A stretch of 7,283 nucleotides of DNA from an uncultured Pseudomonadota bacterium (GCA_902796625.1 CADBPX010000002.1:1-7283), one strand, 5' to 3'; counted from the stretch's first letter, positions 1-5,958 are shown. The notes: generated by a model not told the origin, from the letters alone. Numbers and translations are program-made.

Positions 1-201
1 CGCAACGTAACGATTAATTGTAAATTTTGCAAAATTAAGTGAGTGTAATAAAAAATAAAAAAAATACTTGCAAATTTTGTAAAATGTATATACAACTCAA
101 CACAATCATTCGAAAAGATTAAAACTGCTTGCTTTTTGTAGAAGTATGTGGTAAAAGTGTCGTCGAATGTTTGTGTAATTAATTAACAAAAAGAGAATAA
201 A
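1..201 (+). promoter_or_regulatory. AT-rich leader and promoter region of rpmF-plsX-fabH
   Basis: No gene is visible in these bases, which precede rpmF and presumably hold the promoter of the rpmF-plsX-fabH cluster. Two weak sigma70-like candidates can be drawn: TTGCAA (68-73) with TACAAC (91-96), and TTGCTT (129-134) with TAAAAG (152-157), each with a 17-base spacer. Neither is strong enough to choose. The region also carries two copies of an 18-base near-palindrome, listed separately, and the first candidate -35 lies inside the second copy. The ribosome binding site of rpmF is a modest AAGAGA at 191-196. That a promoter lies here is inferred from the position. Confidence 0.45.
18..85. repeat. 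Pair of 18-base imperfect direct repeats, near-palindromic
   Basis: TTGTAAATTTTGCAAAAT (18-35) and TTGCAAATTTTGTAAAAT (68-85) match at 16 of 18 positions and start exactly 50 bases apart. The two differences are T/C exchanges at positions 4 and 13. The core of the first copy, ATTTTGCAAAAT (24-35), is a perfect 12-base palindrome, and the second copy breaks it with one G/T change. Two dyad-symmetric sites five helical turns apart upstream of an operon could be repressor or activator sites. AT-rich DNA also produces such similarity by chance, so the function is a guess. Confidence 0.4.
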
Positions 202-387
202 ATGGCTACACCAAAGAAAAAAGTATCAAAATCTCGCCGCGATATGCGCCGTTCTCATGATGCGTTGACGCCTAACGCTTATCAAGAATGCCCGAACTGC
301 GGCGAATTGAAAAGACCTCATCATGTTTGCGCTAAATGCGGCCAATATGATGGTAAAGAAGTTGTTGCCCAAAAGGTGGCAAAGTAA
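202..387 (+). CDS. rpmF: 50S ribosomal protein L32
   Basis: This encodes the small zinc-ribbon protein L32 of the large ribosomal subunit. The 61-residue product has the family's typical length and begins MATPKKKVSKSRRDMRRSHD, the basic N-terminus characteristic of bacterial L32. Four zinc ligands form two CxxC pairs, C30-P-N-C33 and C43-A-K-C46, so this is the zinc-binding form rather than the cysteine-free paralogue some bacteria use under zinc limitation. The ATG follows an AAGAGA at 191-196, a weak but acceptable ribosome binding site. plsX begins 25 bases after the stop codon with no terminator between, so the two are probably co-transcribed, as in many proteobacteria where rpmF sits beside fatty-acid genes. 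The DUF177/YceD gene often found upstream of rpmF does not appear in the 201 bases available. Confidence 0.97.
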   Translation: MATPKKKVSKSRRDMRRSHDALTPNAYQECPNCGELKRPHHVCAKCGQYDGKEVVAQKVAK

Positions 388-412
388 TTTTTAGAACTAA
401 GTGGAGTAGACC

Positions 413-1465
413 TTGACTGAAAATGATCTGGTCATATCCTTAGATGCAATGGGAGGGGATTATTCCCCTCGTGTTGTCGTTGAAGGAGTCGCAATTGCCC
501 ATAAGAACAATCCGGATATAAAGTTTTTGTTATTCGGTGATGAAACGAAAGTTAATGAGGAAATGAAAAGATTTCCGCAACTGAAGAGTTTCTGTCGTGT
601 TATACATGCTCCGGAATGCGTGCGCAACGAAGATAAGCCTTCGCAAGTGATTCGCAACAAGAATACCAGTATGTATATGGCCATTGATGCCGTGCGTCAA
701 GGAAATGCTCAAGCCATTATTTCTGCCGGTAATACCGGTGCGTTGATGGCTATTTCAAAAATGATATTAAAAACCATACAAAAAGTTCATCGCCCGGCAA
801 TATGTACCAATATTCCGCATAAAAACGGAATGTGTGTTATGTTGGATTTAGGGGCTAATACGGAATGTAATGCCGTTAACTTGGCCGAATTTGCCATTAT
901 CGGTAATATTCTGGCTCGCCATACATTAGGTATTGAACGCCCTAAAATTGCTCTGCTGAATATCGGAGCTGAGGAGATGAAAGGCCGTGAAGAAATTCAT
1001 CAGGCGGCTAAAATGATTAAAAGCACGCATCTTGATTTGAATTTTATCGGCTATATCGAACCGCATCAAATTGGTGAGGGATATGCTGATGTTATTGTTT
1101 CCGACGGATTTACCGGTAATATTGCCTTGAAAACCATGGAAGGTACGGCTAAGCTGGTCGGCGGAATGCTGAAAACCACCATCAAAAAGTCTGTTATGGC
1201 GAAAATCGGTTTGCCGTTCTTAATTCCGGTTATTCTAAAACTAAAGAAAACGATGGATCCGCGTAAATATAACGGAGCAATGTTCGTCGGCTTGAACGGT
1301 TTATCCGTAAAAAGCCACGGCGGAACCGATGCTCTTGGGTATTCGTATGCCATAGATAATGCTTCGAAGTTGGTACGTCAGAATTTTGTGCAGACGATTC
1401 GCGATGAAATCGAGCATGTCGATTTAGATGAATTGTCGCAGGATATTTTATATGATGTTTATTAG
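413..1465 (+). CDS. plsX: Phosphate acyltransferase PlsX
   Basis: PlsX converts acyl-ACP and phosphate into acyl-phosphate, the donor used by membrane-bound PlsY to acylate glycerol-3-phosphate in the first step of phospholipid synthesis. It is a peripheral membrane enzyme. The 350-residue product has the usual family length and its conserved blocks in order: DAMGGD (11-16), SAGNTGALM (104-112), LDLGAN (144-149), NIGAEEMKG (183-191), SDGFTGN (230-236) and SHGGTDA (301-307). The start is TTG at 413, supported by GTGGAG at 401-406 with six bases between. The next in-frame ATG, codon 13, would remove part of the conserved N-terminal block. The 3' end overlaps fabH, consistent with translational coupling in the rpmF-plsX-fabH cluster. 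All motifs appear intact. Confidence 0.97.
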   Translation: MTENDLVISLDAMGGDYSPRVVVEGVAIAHKNNPDIKFLLFGDETKVNEEMKRFPQLKSFCRVIHAPECVRNEDKPSQVIRNKNTSMYMAIDAVRQGNAQAIISAGNTGALMAISKMILKTIQKVHRPAICTNIPHKNGMCVMLDLGANTECNAVNLAEFAIIGNILARHTLGIERPKIALLNIGAEEMKGREEIHQAAKMIKSTHLDLNFIGYIEPHQIGEGYADVIVSDGFTGNIALKTMEGTAKLVGGMLKTTIKKSVMAKIGLPFLIPVILKLKKTMDPRKYNGAMFVGLNGLSVKSHGGTDALGYSYAIDNASKLVRQNFVQTIRDEIEHVDLDELSQDILYDVY

Positions 1466-2429
1466 AAGTAAACTTATCGGATTTGGGCATTGTTTGCCTG
1501 CAAAAATTCTTACTAATGATGATTTGTCGCACATGGTCGAAACCAGTGACGAGTGGATTCGCTCGCGTACGGGGATTCGAAGCCGCCACATTGCTGAAAC
1601 AGAGACAACATCAGTTATAGCCGGTCAGGCAGTTTCAAATGCAATCAAAGATGCCGGATTAAAGCCGGAAGATATTGATTTGTTAATATTGGCCTCTATT
1701 ACCCCTGATAATACCACTCCGTCAACAGCAGTCAAAATTGCCGGTAATTTAGGTTTTCGTTCCGGTGTTCCGGCTTTTGATATATCGGCAGCTTGTTCAG
1801 GATTTGTTTATGCTTTAACTCTGGCTGATAACATGATTCGCTTAGGACAGGTTAAAACGGCAGTTATTGCCGGTGCGGAGTGTTTATCAAAAATTGTCGA
1901 TTGGCAAGACCGCAACACTTGTGTTTTGTTTGGTGACGGCGCCGGAGCAGTTGTGCTGCAAGCCGAAGCCGGAACCGGTAAAAGTTCTGATAGAGGTGTT
2001 TTGAGTACGCATATATACGCTGATGGTGCTCTATATGATTGTTTAAAGACAACCGGAGGCGTATCATCGACTCAATCTCCTGGGGTTGTAACAATGGACG
2101 GTAAAGAAGTGTTCAAACATGCGGTGGTTTCATTGGCTGAAGCAGCGGAAGTTGTACTTCAGGAAGCAGGGTTAAGCAAAAGCAATATTGATTGGCTTAT
2201 TCCACATCAGGCTAATGTTCGTATCGTAGACAGTGTCAGACAGCGCTTGGAAATTCCGGAAGACAAAGTCATCATAACTTTGGATCACCATGGTAACACA
2301 TCAGCAGCATCTATTCCGTTGGCTTTATCCGAAAGTCATCAAAAAGGCTTGTTTAAAGACGGTGATGTCTTGGTTTTAACAGCCATGGGAGCCGGTTTTA
2401 CTTGGGGTGGCGCGGTTATTCGCTTATAA
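1452..2429 (+). CDS. fabH: Beta-ketoacyl-ACP synthase III (FabH)
   Basis: FabH condenses acetyl-CoA (or another acyl-CoA primer) with malonyl-ACP and so starts type II fatty-acid synthesis in the cytoplasm. The thiolase-fold catalytic triad is complete: C115 in ISAACSGFVYAL, H252 in IPHQANVRI and N282 in HHGNTSAASIPLAL. The C-terminal block GAGFTWGGAVIRL is also typical. An in-frame ATG exists at 1428, but I chose 1452 because AGGA at 1440-1443 lies eight bases before it and the protein then begins MMFIRSKLIGFGHCLP, close to the family's normal N-terminus. This gives 325 residues; a start at 1455 is equally compatible. The gene overlaps plsX by 14 bases, suggesting coupled translation. In many alphaproteobacteria ihfA follows fabH, but here a lipoprotein gene does. 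Confidence 0.95.
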   Translation: MMFIRSKLIGFGHCLPAKILTNDDLSHMVETSDEWIRSRTGIRSRHIAETETTSVIAGQAVSNAIKDAGLKPEDIDLLILASITPDNTTPSTAVKIAGNLGFRSGVPAFDISAACSGFVYALTLADNMIRLGQVKTAVIAGAECLSKIVDWQDRNTCVLFGDGAGAVVLQAEAGTGKSSDRGVLSTHIYADGALYDCLKTTGGVSSTQSPGVVTMDGKEVFKHAVVSLAEAAEVVLQEAGLSKSNIDWLIPHQANVRIVDSVRQRLEIPEDKVIITLDHHGNTSAASIPLALSESHQKGLFKDGDVLVLTAMGAGFTWGGAVIRL

Positions 2430-2525
2430 TCCCATATGCAGTAATAATAAATTTTAATGTAGATAATGTCAGAATGCATTTAAAGAGCTTACATTGATAA
2501 GTTGTGGGTTCATCGGCAGTGGTAT

Positions 2526-2554
2526 TTGACATCACTTATAAAATTGCCTAAATT
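2526..2554 (+). promoter_or_regulatory. Candidate sigma70-type promoter of the repeat lipoprotein gene
   Basis: A perfect TTGACA (2526-2531) is followed after 17 bases by TAAATT (2549-2554), which matches the TATAAT consensus at four of six positions. Transcription would start near 2561, leaving a leader of about 20 bases that contains AGGA at 2569-2572, seven bases before the ATG. It lies in the 150-base gap after fabH, where I see no clear terminator. The lipoprotein gene may therefore have its own promoter and also receive read-through from fabH. Confidence 0.45.
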
Positions 2555-2579
2555 TACTGTGTAAATACAGGATGGTGAA

Positions 2580-3077
2580 ATGAATAAAAAATTAGCATAT
2601 GTTTGCATAATTATTGCCTTTGCGTTTAGTTGCGGAAAATCGGACCGTAGTGAAGTTTATAACGAAAATAATACCACCACAATAAATGGGGTGGTGTATA
2701 ATACCAATGAACAACCGATAAACGGTTTATATAAAACATATTATGACGATGGCAATGTTAAAATGGAAATTGAAAGCCTTAACGGTTTACCGCATGGGCA
2801 AGGAAAATTTTATGATAAAGAAGGCAAGCTGCAATATTTGACTCTGTTCTTTAAAGGACGGTTGAACGGATCTCTTTATCATTATTATCCCGACGGCAGT
2901 GTTCACAATGAAATGAACTTTGTTAACGGTATTAAAAATGGTACTCAAAAGTCATATAATGACGAAGGGGAGATTGTTGCCGAGATTGTCTATGAAGAGG
3001 GTAAAGCTGTATCCGGAGTTGTATATTCCGGCGAGGAAAAGAAAGAATTAACATCTGAAGAACTTTCGGCAATGTAA
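2580..3077 (+). CDS. Predicted lipoprotein with four MORN_2-type repeats
   Basis: The 165-residue product starts with a lipoprotein signal peptide: basic MNKK, a hydrophobic stretch, then a lipobox-like AFSC with C18 as the acylation site. After a linker come four tandem units of 24-25 residues at 49-72, 73-96, 97-120 and 121-145. Each contains an aromatic-acidic turn (YDDG, DKEG, YPDG, NDEG), whose glycines G58, G82, G106 and G130 are exactly 24 residues apart. This is the pattern of the MORN_2 family, often labelled YwqK-like antitoxin. That label is not evidence of an antitoxin role here: the protein is predicted to be exported and no toxin gene is adjacent. The tail is acidic and lysine-rich. 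AGGA at 2569-2572 supports the ATG. An envelope binding or scaffold role is plausible but unproven. Confidence 0.85.
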   Translation: MNKKLAYVCIIIAFAFSCGKSDRSEVYNENNTTTINGVVYNTNEQPINGLYKTYYDDGNVKMEIESLNGLPHGQGKFYDKEGKLQYLTLFFKGRLNGSLYHYYPDGSVHNEMNFVNGIKNGTQKSYNDEGEIVAEIVYEEGKAVSGVVYSGEEKKELTSEELSAM

Positions 3078-3401
3078 ACGTCGGGTTGTTTTTTTATCTT
3101 ATGCGATTATATAGAAAATAAACTTATAAAAAAAACGAATCGGAAATTATTAGTAAAATCATTTATAATCAATATGTTATATTGCAAAACATTTAAAAAT
3201 ATTGATTTACTGAAAAATAACGAAAAAAAGTTTTTTTTATAAAATTCTTAAGAAAATGTCCAAAAAAACGATCATTTTCTTATTTTTTTGTACATTTTTT
3301 AATAAAAAGTAAAAAAATGCTTAACAAATAATTAATTTTTTGTTAATAATAAAATTAGCAATGAATATGCAAAGTTTTCAGAAAATTAACTGGAGGTATT
3401 T
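3078..3401 (+). other. 324-base, extremely AT-rich intergenic region
   Basis: No convincing coding sequence is present. The region is rich in A- and T-runs, with far less G and C than the flanking genes. It contains a perfect TATAAT at 3164-3169, a palindrome TTCTTAAGAA at 3245-3254, a terminator-like hairpin at 3249-3289, and an 8-base inverted repeat, TTAACAAA (3321-3328) with TTTGTTAA (3339-3346), around a 10-base loop. A 7-T run at 3088-3094 just after the upstream stop has no good stem before it. The promoter of the downstream lipoprotein gene should lie at the 3' end. The nearest -10-like box is TAAAAT at 3350-3355, but no well-spaced -35 precedes it. Confidence 0.6.
3249..3289 (+). terminator. 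Candidate intrinsic terminator inside the AT-rich gap
   Basis: AAGAAAATG (3250-3258) pairs perfectly with CATTTTCTT (3273-3281), with one further T-A pair outside (3249 with 3282), around a 14-base loop. Seven T residues follow at 3283-3289. This is a plus-strand terminator shape, but the stem has only two G-C pairs and is weak. It lies about 170 bases after the stop of the repeat lipoprotein gene, so it could end that transcript or a separate short RNA starting inside the gap. Confidence 0.45.
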
Positions 3402-3812
3402 ATGAAAAATTTATTTTATTTATCAGTTCTGGTTCTGACTGCCGGTTTGACAGCTTGTGCCAGTGATAATCCAAATAACGGCCGCGGCTATCAGTATGCC
3501 GGTCGTGAAGGTTGCAGTGATACATTAATTAAGGAAGCTCCTAAACCAGCTCCTGTTGTAGCAGCTGCTCCTGTTGTATATCAACCGGCTCCGGCGCCAA
3601 TCGCACAGAATTGTGGTGGTTGCCCGGCAAGAGAATATACTGTTAGAACACCTGTGAAGGTTGTATACAGAAACACAACATATCGTACAGTATATGAGCC
3701 ACGTACAACTGAATCAACTTCTTATGAGGAACGTCCGTTCAACAGAGCAGAAGTTTGTACCGATGGCAATTGCCTTCGTCCGCAACAACCAGTAATGGTT
3801 CGTCAGATGTAA
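3402..3812 (+). CDS. Small Pro/Ala-rich, cysteine-containing predicted lipoprotein
   Basis: I do not recognise a named family. The 136-residue product has a clear lipoprotein signal peptide: MKN, a hydrophobic core, then the lipobox LTAC with C19 as the lipid anchor. The mature part has a Gly/Asn-rich start, a Pro/Ala/Val linker at about 46-68 with repeated PAP and APVV units, and a Tyr/Arg/Thr-rich segment at 79-112 where VVYR and TVYE recur. Beyond the anchor there are five cysteines: C38, the CGGC pair C71/C74, and C119/C124. They could form disulfides or bind metal. GGAGG at 3392-3396, five bases before the ATG, is the strongest ribosome binding site in the window, and a strong terminator follows, so the gene looks like a well-translated single-gene unit. 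An outer-membrane or periplasmic location is inferred. Confidence 0.82.
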   Translation: MKNLFYLSVLVLTAGLTACASDNPNNGRGYQYAGREGCSDTLIKEAPKPAPVVAAAPVVYQPAPAPIAQNCGGCPAREYTVRTPVKVVYRNTTYRTVYEPRTTESTSYEERPFNRAEVCTDGNCLRPQQPVMVRQM

Positions 3813-3839
3813 TTAAAAAAAACAGGTATTTTCTGAAAG

Positions 3840-3875
3840 ATAAAACCCCCGCTGGTTACTCAGTGGGGGTTTTAT
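3840..3875. terminator. Strong bidirectional intrinsic terminator
   Basis: AAAACCCCC (3842-3850) pairs with GGGGGTTTT (3865-3873). The stem extends inward through a G-T wobble and CTG/CAG (3852-3854 with 3861-3863) to a six-base loop, and outward by two A-T pairs, giving about 15 pairs. It lies between the converging lipoprotein gene, which ends at 3812, and gpsA, which ends at 3888. On either strand the stem ends in T-rich sequence, so it probably terminates both transcripts. Confidence 0.9.
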
Positions 3876-3887
3876 TGTTTAGATATC

Positions 3888-4853
3888 TCAGAATTCTTTT
3901 TTTAACGAACGCTCAAACAATGTTTTGATTGTCGGTTTAATTTCGGCTTCTTCAAACAAAACCTTGTATAAGGCTTGACATATTGGCATATCAATGTTTT
4001 CACGATCAGCAATTGCCTTAACGGCACGTAAGGTATCTACACCTTCGGCCAATTTTCCATAGCGTTCGCCTTTAGCAAACATTTCACCAAACATACGGTT
4101 GTGACTGTTTCGTGAAAACAGGGTAGCTTCATAGTCACCTAAATGAGCCAGACCGTATACAGACATCGGGTTTCCCCCCTTAAATTTAATTAATCGTCCG
4201 ACTTCAACCGGTGCCCGTGCCATCAAAGCTCCCTTTAATCCATACCAATTTAAGCCATCAAGAATTCCGGCAGCCAGTCCGATAACATTTTTCAAGGCAG
4301 CACCGACTTGATTGCCGATAATATCATTTCCGTAATAGAAGCGAATTAAGTCACTTTGCATAAATTTGATGATACGATCTTGGGTTTCCGGTTCGTAACT
4401 ATCAATAACTGCGGCAGAAGGTACTTTGCGCATATAATCCTCGACATGTCCCGGTCCGCCCAAGGTTCCGACATGGACTTTTTGGTTTATTTCGCTTAAA
4501 AATACATCGGCTAAAATTTCTGCCGAAGGTTCTTCCAGCCCTTTCATAGCCAATAAAAATGTTTTTCCAGCAATGTTATAATTATTAAGCTGCTTAGCTA
4601 AATTACGCAAATTCTGACAACTGATAGAAATGATAATAAAATCGTTATTCAAAGCTTTTTCGATATCGGATGACATAATTATATTATCACTTAAAGTCAG
4701 ATAGTCATTTTTACGTTCATTTTTTAGACGTTGAAAATCTGGTGCCTGTTCAAAACCATAGATCAGAACAGTTTCAACATCGCAATAATTTGCGACGTAC
4801 CAACCTAAAAACGTTCCCCAACGGCCCGGGCCTATAACGGAAATTTGTTTCAT
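3888..4853 (-). CDS. gpsA: Divergent NAD(P)-dependent glycerol-3-phosphate dehydrogenase
   Basis: GpsA reduces dihydroxyacetone phosphate to sn-glycerol-3-phosphate, the backbone acceptor for phospholipid synthesis. The 321-residue product starts with a Rossmann nucleotide-binding loop, GPGRWG (8-13), and has the MKG lysine K104, the catalytic-domain block AALKNVIGLAAGILDGL (185-201) with K188, and LAHLGDYEAT (235-244) with D240 and T244. These fit the family fold and length. Several positions are unusual. The normal SRNRRFG substrate-phosphate motif reads SHNRMFG (250-256), so the usual arginine is H251, with another arginine at R248. The normally glycine-led GALKN is AALKN, and the SGPSFA-like block is GGPGHVEDY (132-140). 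This is probably a divergent GpsA subgroup, perhaps acquired by transfer. AGAGG five bases before the ATG supports the start. Confidence 0.88.
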   Translation of the reverse strand: MKQISVIGPGRWGTFLGWYVANYCDVETVLIYGFEQAPDFQRLKNERKNDYLTLSDNIIMSSDIEKALNNDFIIISISCQNLRNLAKQLNNYNIAGKTFLLAMKGLEEPSAEILADVFLSEINQKVHVGTLGGPGHVEDYMRKVPSAAVIDSYEPETQDRIIKFMQSDLIRFYYGNDIIGNQVGAALKNVIGLAAGILDGLNWYGLKGALMARAPVEVGRLIKFKGGNPMSVYGLAHLGDYEATLFSRNSHNRMFGEMFAKGERYGKLAEGVDTLRAVKAIADRENIDMPICQALYKVLFEEAEIKPTIKTLFERSLKKEF

Positions 4854-4866
4854 GTTAACCTCTCAG

Positions 4867-4901
4867 AAAAAAATACTGAGTTTATTATCAAATAAACTCA
4901 G
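4867..4901 (-). terminator. Intrinsic terminator after the 118-residue gene, in the gpsA leader
   Basis: On the minus strand CTGAGTTTATT (4901-4891) and AATAAACTCAG (4886-4876) form a perfect 11-base inverted repeat around a four-base loop, followed after TA by seven T residues (4873-4867). This is a standard terminator shape 37 bases after the stop of the 118-residue gene. It ends only about four bases before the gpsA ribosome binding site, so it could also control read-through into gpsA. Its second half overlaps a candidate gpsA -10 box. Confidence 0.7.
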
Positions 4902-4912
4902 CTAATTCGCAA
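4884..4912 (-). promoter_or_regulatory. Candidate gpsA promoter overlapping the hairpin
   Basis: On the minus strand TTGCGA (4912-4907) is followed after 17 bases by GATAAT (4889-4884). They match the -35 consensus at four of six positions and the -10 consensus at five of six. Transcription would start near 4877, giving a leader of about 24 bases with AGAGG before the gpsA ATG. The -10 box falls in the loop and second arm of the upstream gene's terminator. The first base of the -10 departs from the consensus T, so strength is uncertain. Confidence 0.4.
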
Positions 4913-4937
4913 TTAAAACTATGAGAAATTAACAGCT

Positions 4938-5294
4938 TTACTTCAAATTTTTTTTATGCAGCTGTCCCCGAACTGTTTGCACATAATTGTAGTTGCGGAA
5001 GGAATCATAGGCCATATCAAAACTATCGGCGCCATAAATGTAGAAGACCTTATTGGCAACATCTTTGATCGCGGTATCGATTGTTTCAAACGCAATATTA
5101 TAATCCTGATCATAATTGTTGCGCTTTTTCTTTTGTGCAATATCGTTATAAGCGGCGATAGCCTCAATAGTTTTATTGGCATAGTCACCATCGCCTTTTT
5201 GCGCAAAGAAATCCATAATTTTTACGGTTGTTCTGTAAAAACACTTATTAATCAGTATATTTCTTTGCTTTTTATTATTGCCGTCAACAATCAT
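4938..5294 (-). CDS. Hypothetical protein, 118 residues
   Basis: I do not recognise this protein. It has 118 residues and is hydrophilic and soluble-looking, rich in Asn, Lys, Asp and Tyr, with no signal peptide or membrane segment. A likely helical region at about 40-85 carries the lysine cluster KKKR (55-58), and a Tyr/Phe/Asp-rich part follows at 84-105. Support for it being real comes from upstream sequence: a perfect TATAAT at 5327-5322 on this strand, AAGG at 5307-5304 nine bases before the ATG, and an intrinsic terminator just after the stop. A shorter start at M27 (5216) is possible. The overlapping plus-strand frame (4956-5309) is long and hydrophobic but has no ribosome binding site. 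It lies between mlaC (67 bases away) and gpsA (84 bases away), in the same direction, but nothing ties it to lipid transport. Confidence 0.6.
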   Translation of the reverse strand: MIVDGNNKKQRNILINKCFYRTTVKIMDFFAQKGDGDYANKTIEAIAAYNDIAQKKKRNNYDQDYNIAFETIDTAIKDVANKVFYIYGADSFDMAYDSFRNYNYVQTVRGQLHKKNLK

Positions 5295-5321
5295 AAAACG
5301 TTACCTTAACTAAGATTACAA

Positions 5322-5352
5322 ATTATACAACAGATTTTCGGGTAAGAATCAA
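5322..5352 (-). promoter_or_regulatory. Candidate promoter of the 118-residue hypothetical gene
   Basis: On the minus strand a perfect TATAAT (5327-5322) is preceded by TTGATT (5352-5347), four of six to consensus, with a 19-base spacer that is longer than ideal. The start would be near 5315, leaving a leader of about 20 bases with AAGG. mlaC ends just upstream without a visible terminator hairpin, so read-through from mlaA-mlaC is also possible. Confidence 0.45.
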
Positions 5353-5361
5353 TTTTAATTC

Positions 5362-5958
5362 CTATTTCAATTTTTTTCTTAAATCATTAATTAAGCCATT
5401 AATTCCTTGCGGCGATTTCTGAATATATGAGGTATATTCGCTACGCGCGGTTTGGGCTAAACTGACATTTTCGATAATTATATCGACAATGCGTAAAGAT
5501 CCGTTTGTTTCTTTTACCCGCCATTTTACCGAAGCCGGTGCGCCTTCTTCCATCGGAACCTGAGTATTAACAAAGAGCTGATCCGGCGATTTTGAGGTTT
5601 CGGTTCCTAAAAATTCAAAATGTTTACCCTTAAATTCGTTAAAGCGTTCGGACCATGTTTGAATATTCAGTTTGCGATAAACATCAATAAAATCTGTCCG
5701 TTGCTGTGGCGTTGCCGTACGCCAATAGCGTCCTAAGACAAATTTTCCGATAAAGTCAAGATCCAAATCCTGATTAAACAACTTGGTAAAGCGAGCTTTT
5801 TTTTCTGCTTCCGAAACATTGGAATTAATTAATTCTTCAATACCTTGTTGGGTAACATTTTTAATAAATGTTTCGGCTTTTTGTGCATTTATTGTGGCAT
5901 GAGCTTGCATTGTTGTTGCAAATAAACTCAAAAATATAAAAGTTAAAATTTTTTTCAT
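5362..5958 (-). CDS. mlaC: MlaC/Ttg2D periplasmic phospholipid-binding protein
   Basis: MlaC is the soluble periplasmic carrier that shuttles phospholipid between the outer-membrane MlaA complex and the inner-membrane MlaFEDB transporter, maintaining outer-membrane lipid asymmetry. The 198-residue product has a signal peptide (MKKILTFIFLSLFATT, likely cleaved after AHA at 19-21). It also shows the family's two most recognisable blocks: FIGKFVLGRYWRTATPQQR (69-87), and VKWRV to TARSEY (144-175), including RIVDIIIENVSLAQTARSEY. The length is normal for the family. AAGGA at 5970-5966, seven bases before the ATG, supports the start. Only 23 bases separate it from mlaA upstream, so the two are almost certainly one operon. 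The mlaFED genes are not present in this window and must lie elsewhere if the pathway is complete. Confidence 0.95.
   Translation of the reverse strand: MKKILTFIFLSLFATTMQAHATINAQKAETFIKNVTQQGIEELINSNVSEAEKKARFTKLFNQDLDLDFIGKFVLGRYWRTATPQQRTDFIDVYRKLNIQTWSERFNEFKGKHFEFLGTETSKSPDQLFVNTQVPMEEGAPASVKWRVKETNGSLRIVDIIIENVSLAQTARSEYTSYIQKSPQGINGLINDLRKKLK

Noticed and set aside
1428..1451. An upstream ATG for fabH adding eight residues
   Set aside because: The ATG at 1452 has AGGA eight bases before it and gives the normal FabH N-terminus, while the extra residues are not FabH-like.
1230..1589. A 119-residue minus-strand open frame spanning the plsX-fabH junction
   Set aside because: It is antisense to two well-conserved genes whose motifs are intact and shows no recognisable protein features.
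2580..3077. A toxin-antitoxin system, suggested by the YwqK-like repeat family
   Set aside because: The protein has a lipoprotein signal peptide and the neighbouring genes are fabH and another lipoprotein. No toxin candidate is present.
3321..3335. TTAA-N7-TTAA, the form of a CtrA binding site, upstream of the second lipoprotein gene
   Set aside because: The spacing is exact and CtrA would fit an alphaproteobacterium, but a match to this pattern is quite likely by chance in a gap of a few hundred bases this rich in A and T, and no second site or good promoter accompanies it.
4956..5309. A 117-residue plus-strand open frame with a hydrophobic stretch
   Set aside because: It starts after a T-run with no ribosome binding site, and its hydrophobic stretch is what the antisense of an Asn/Lys/Asp-rich gene tends to give. 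The minus frame has promoter, binding site and terminator signals.
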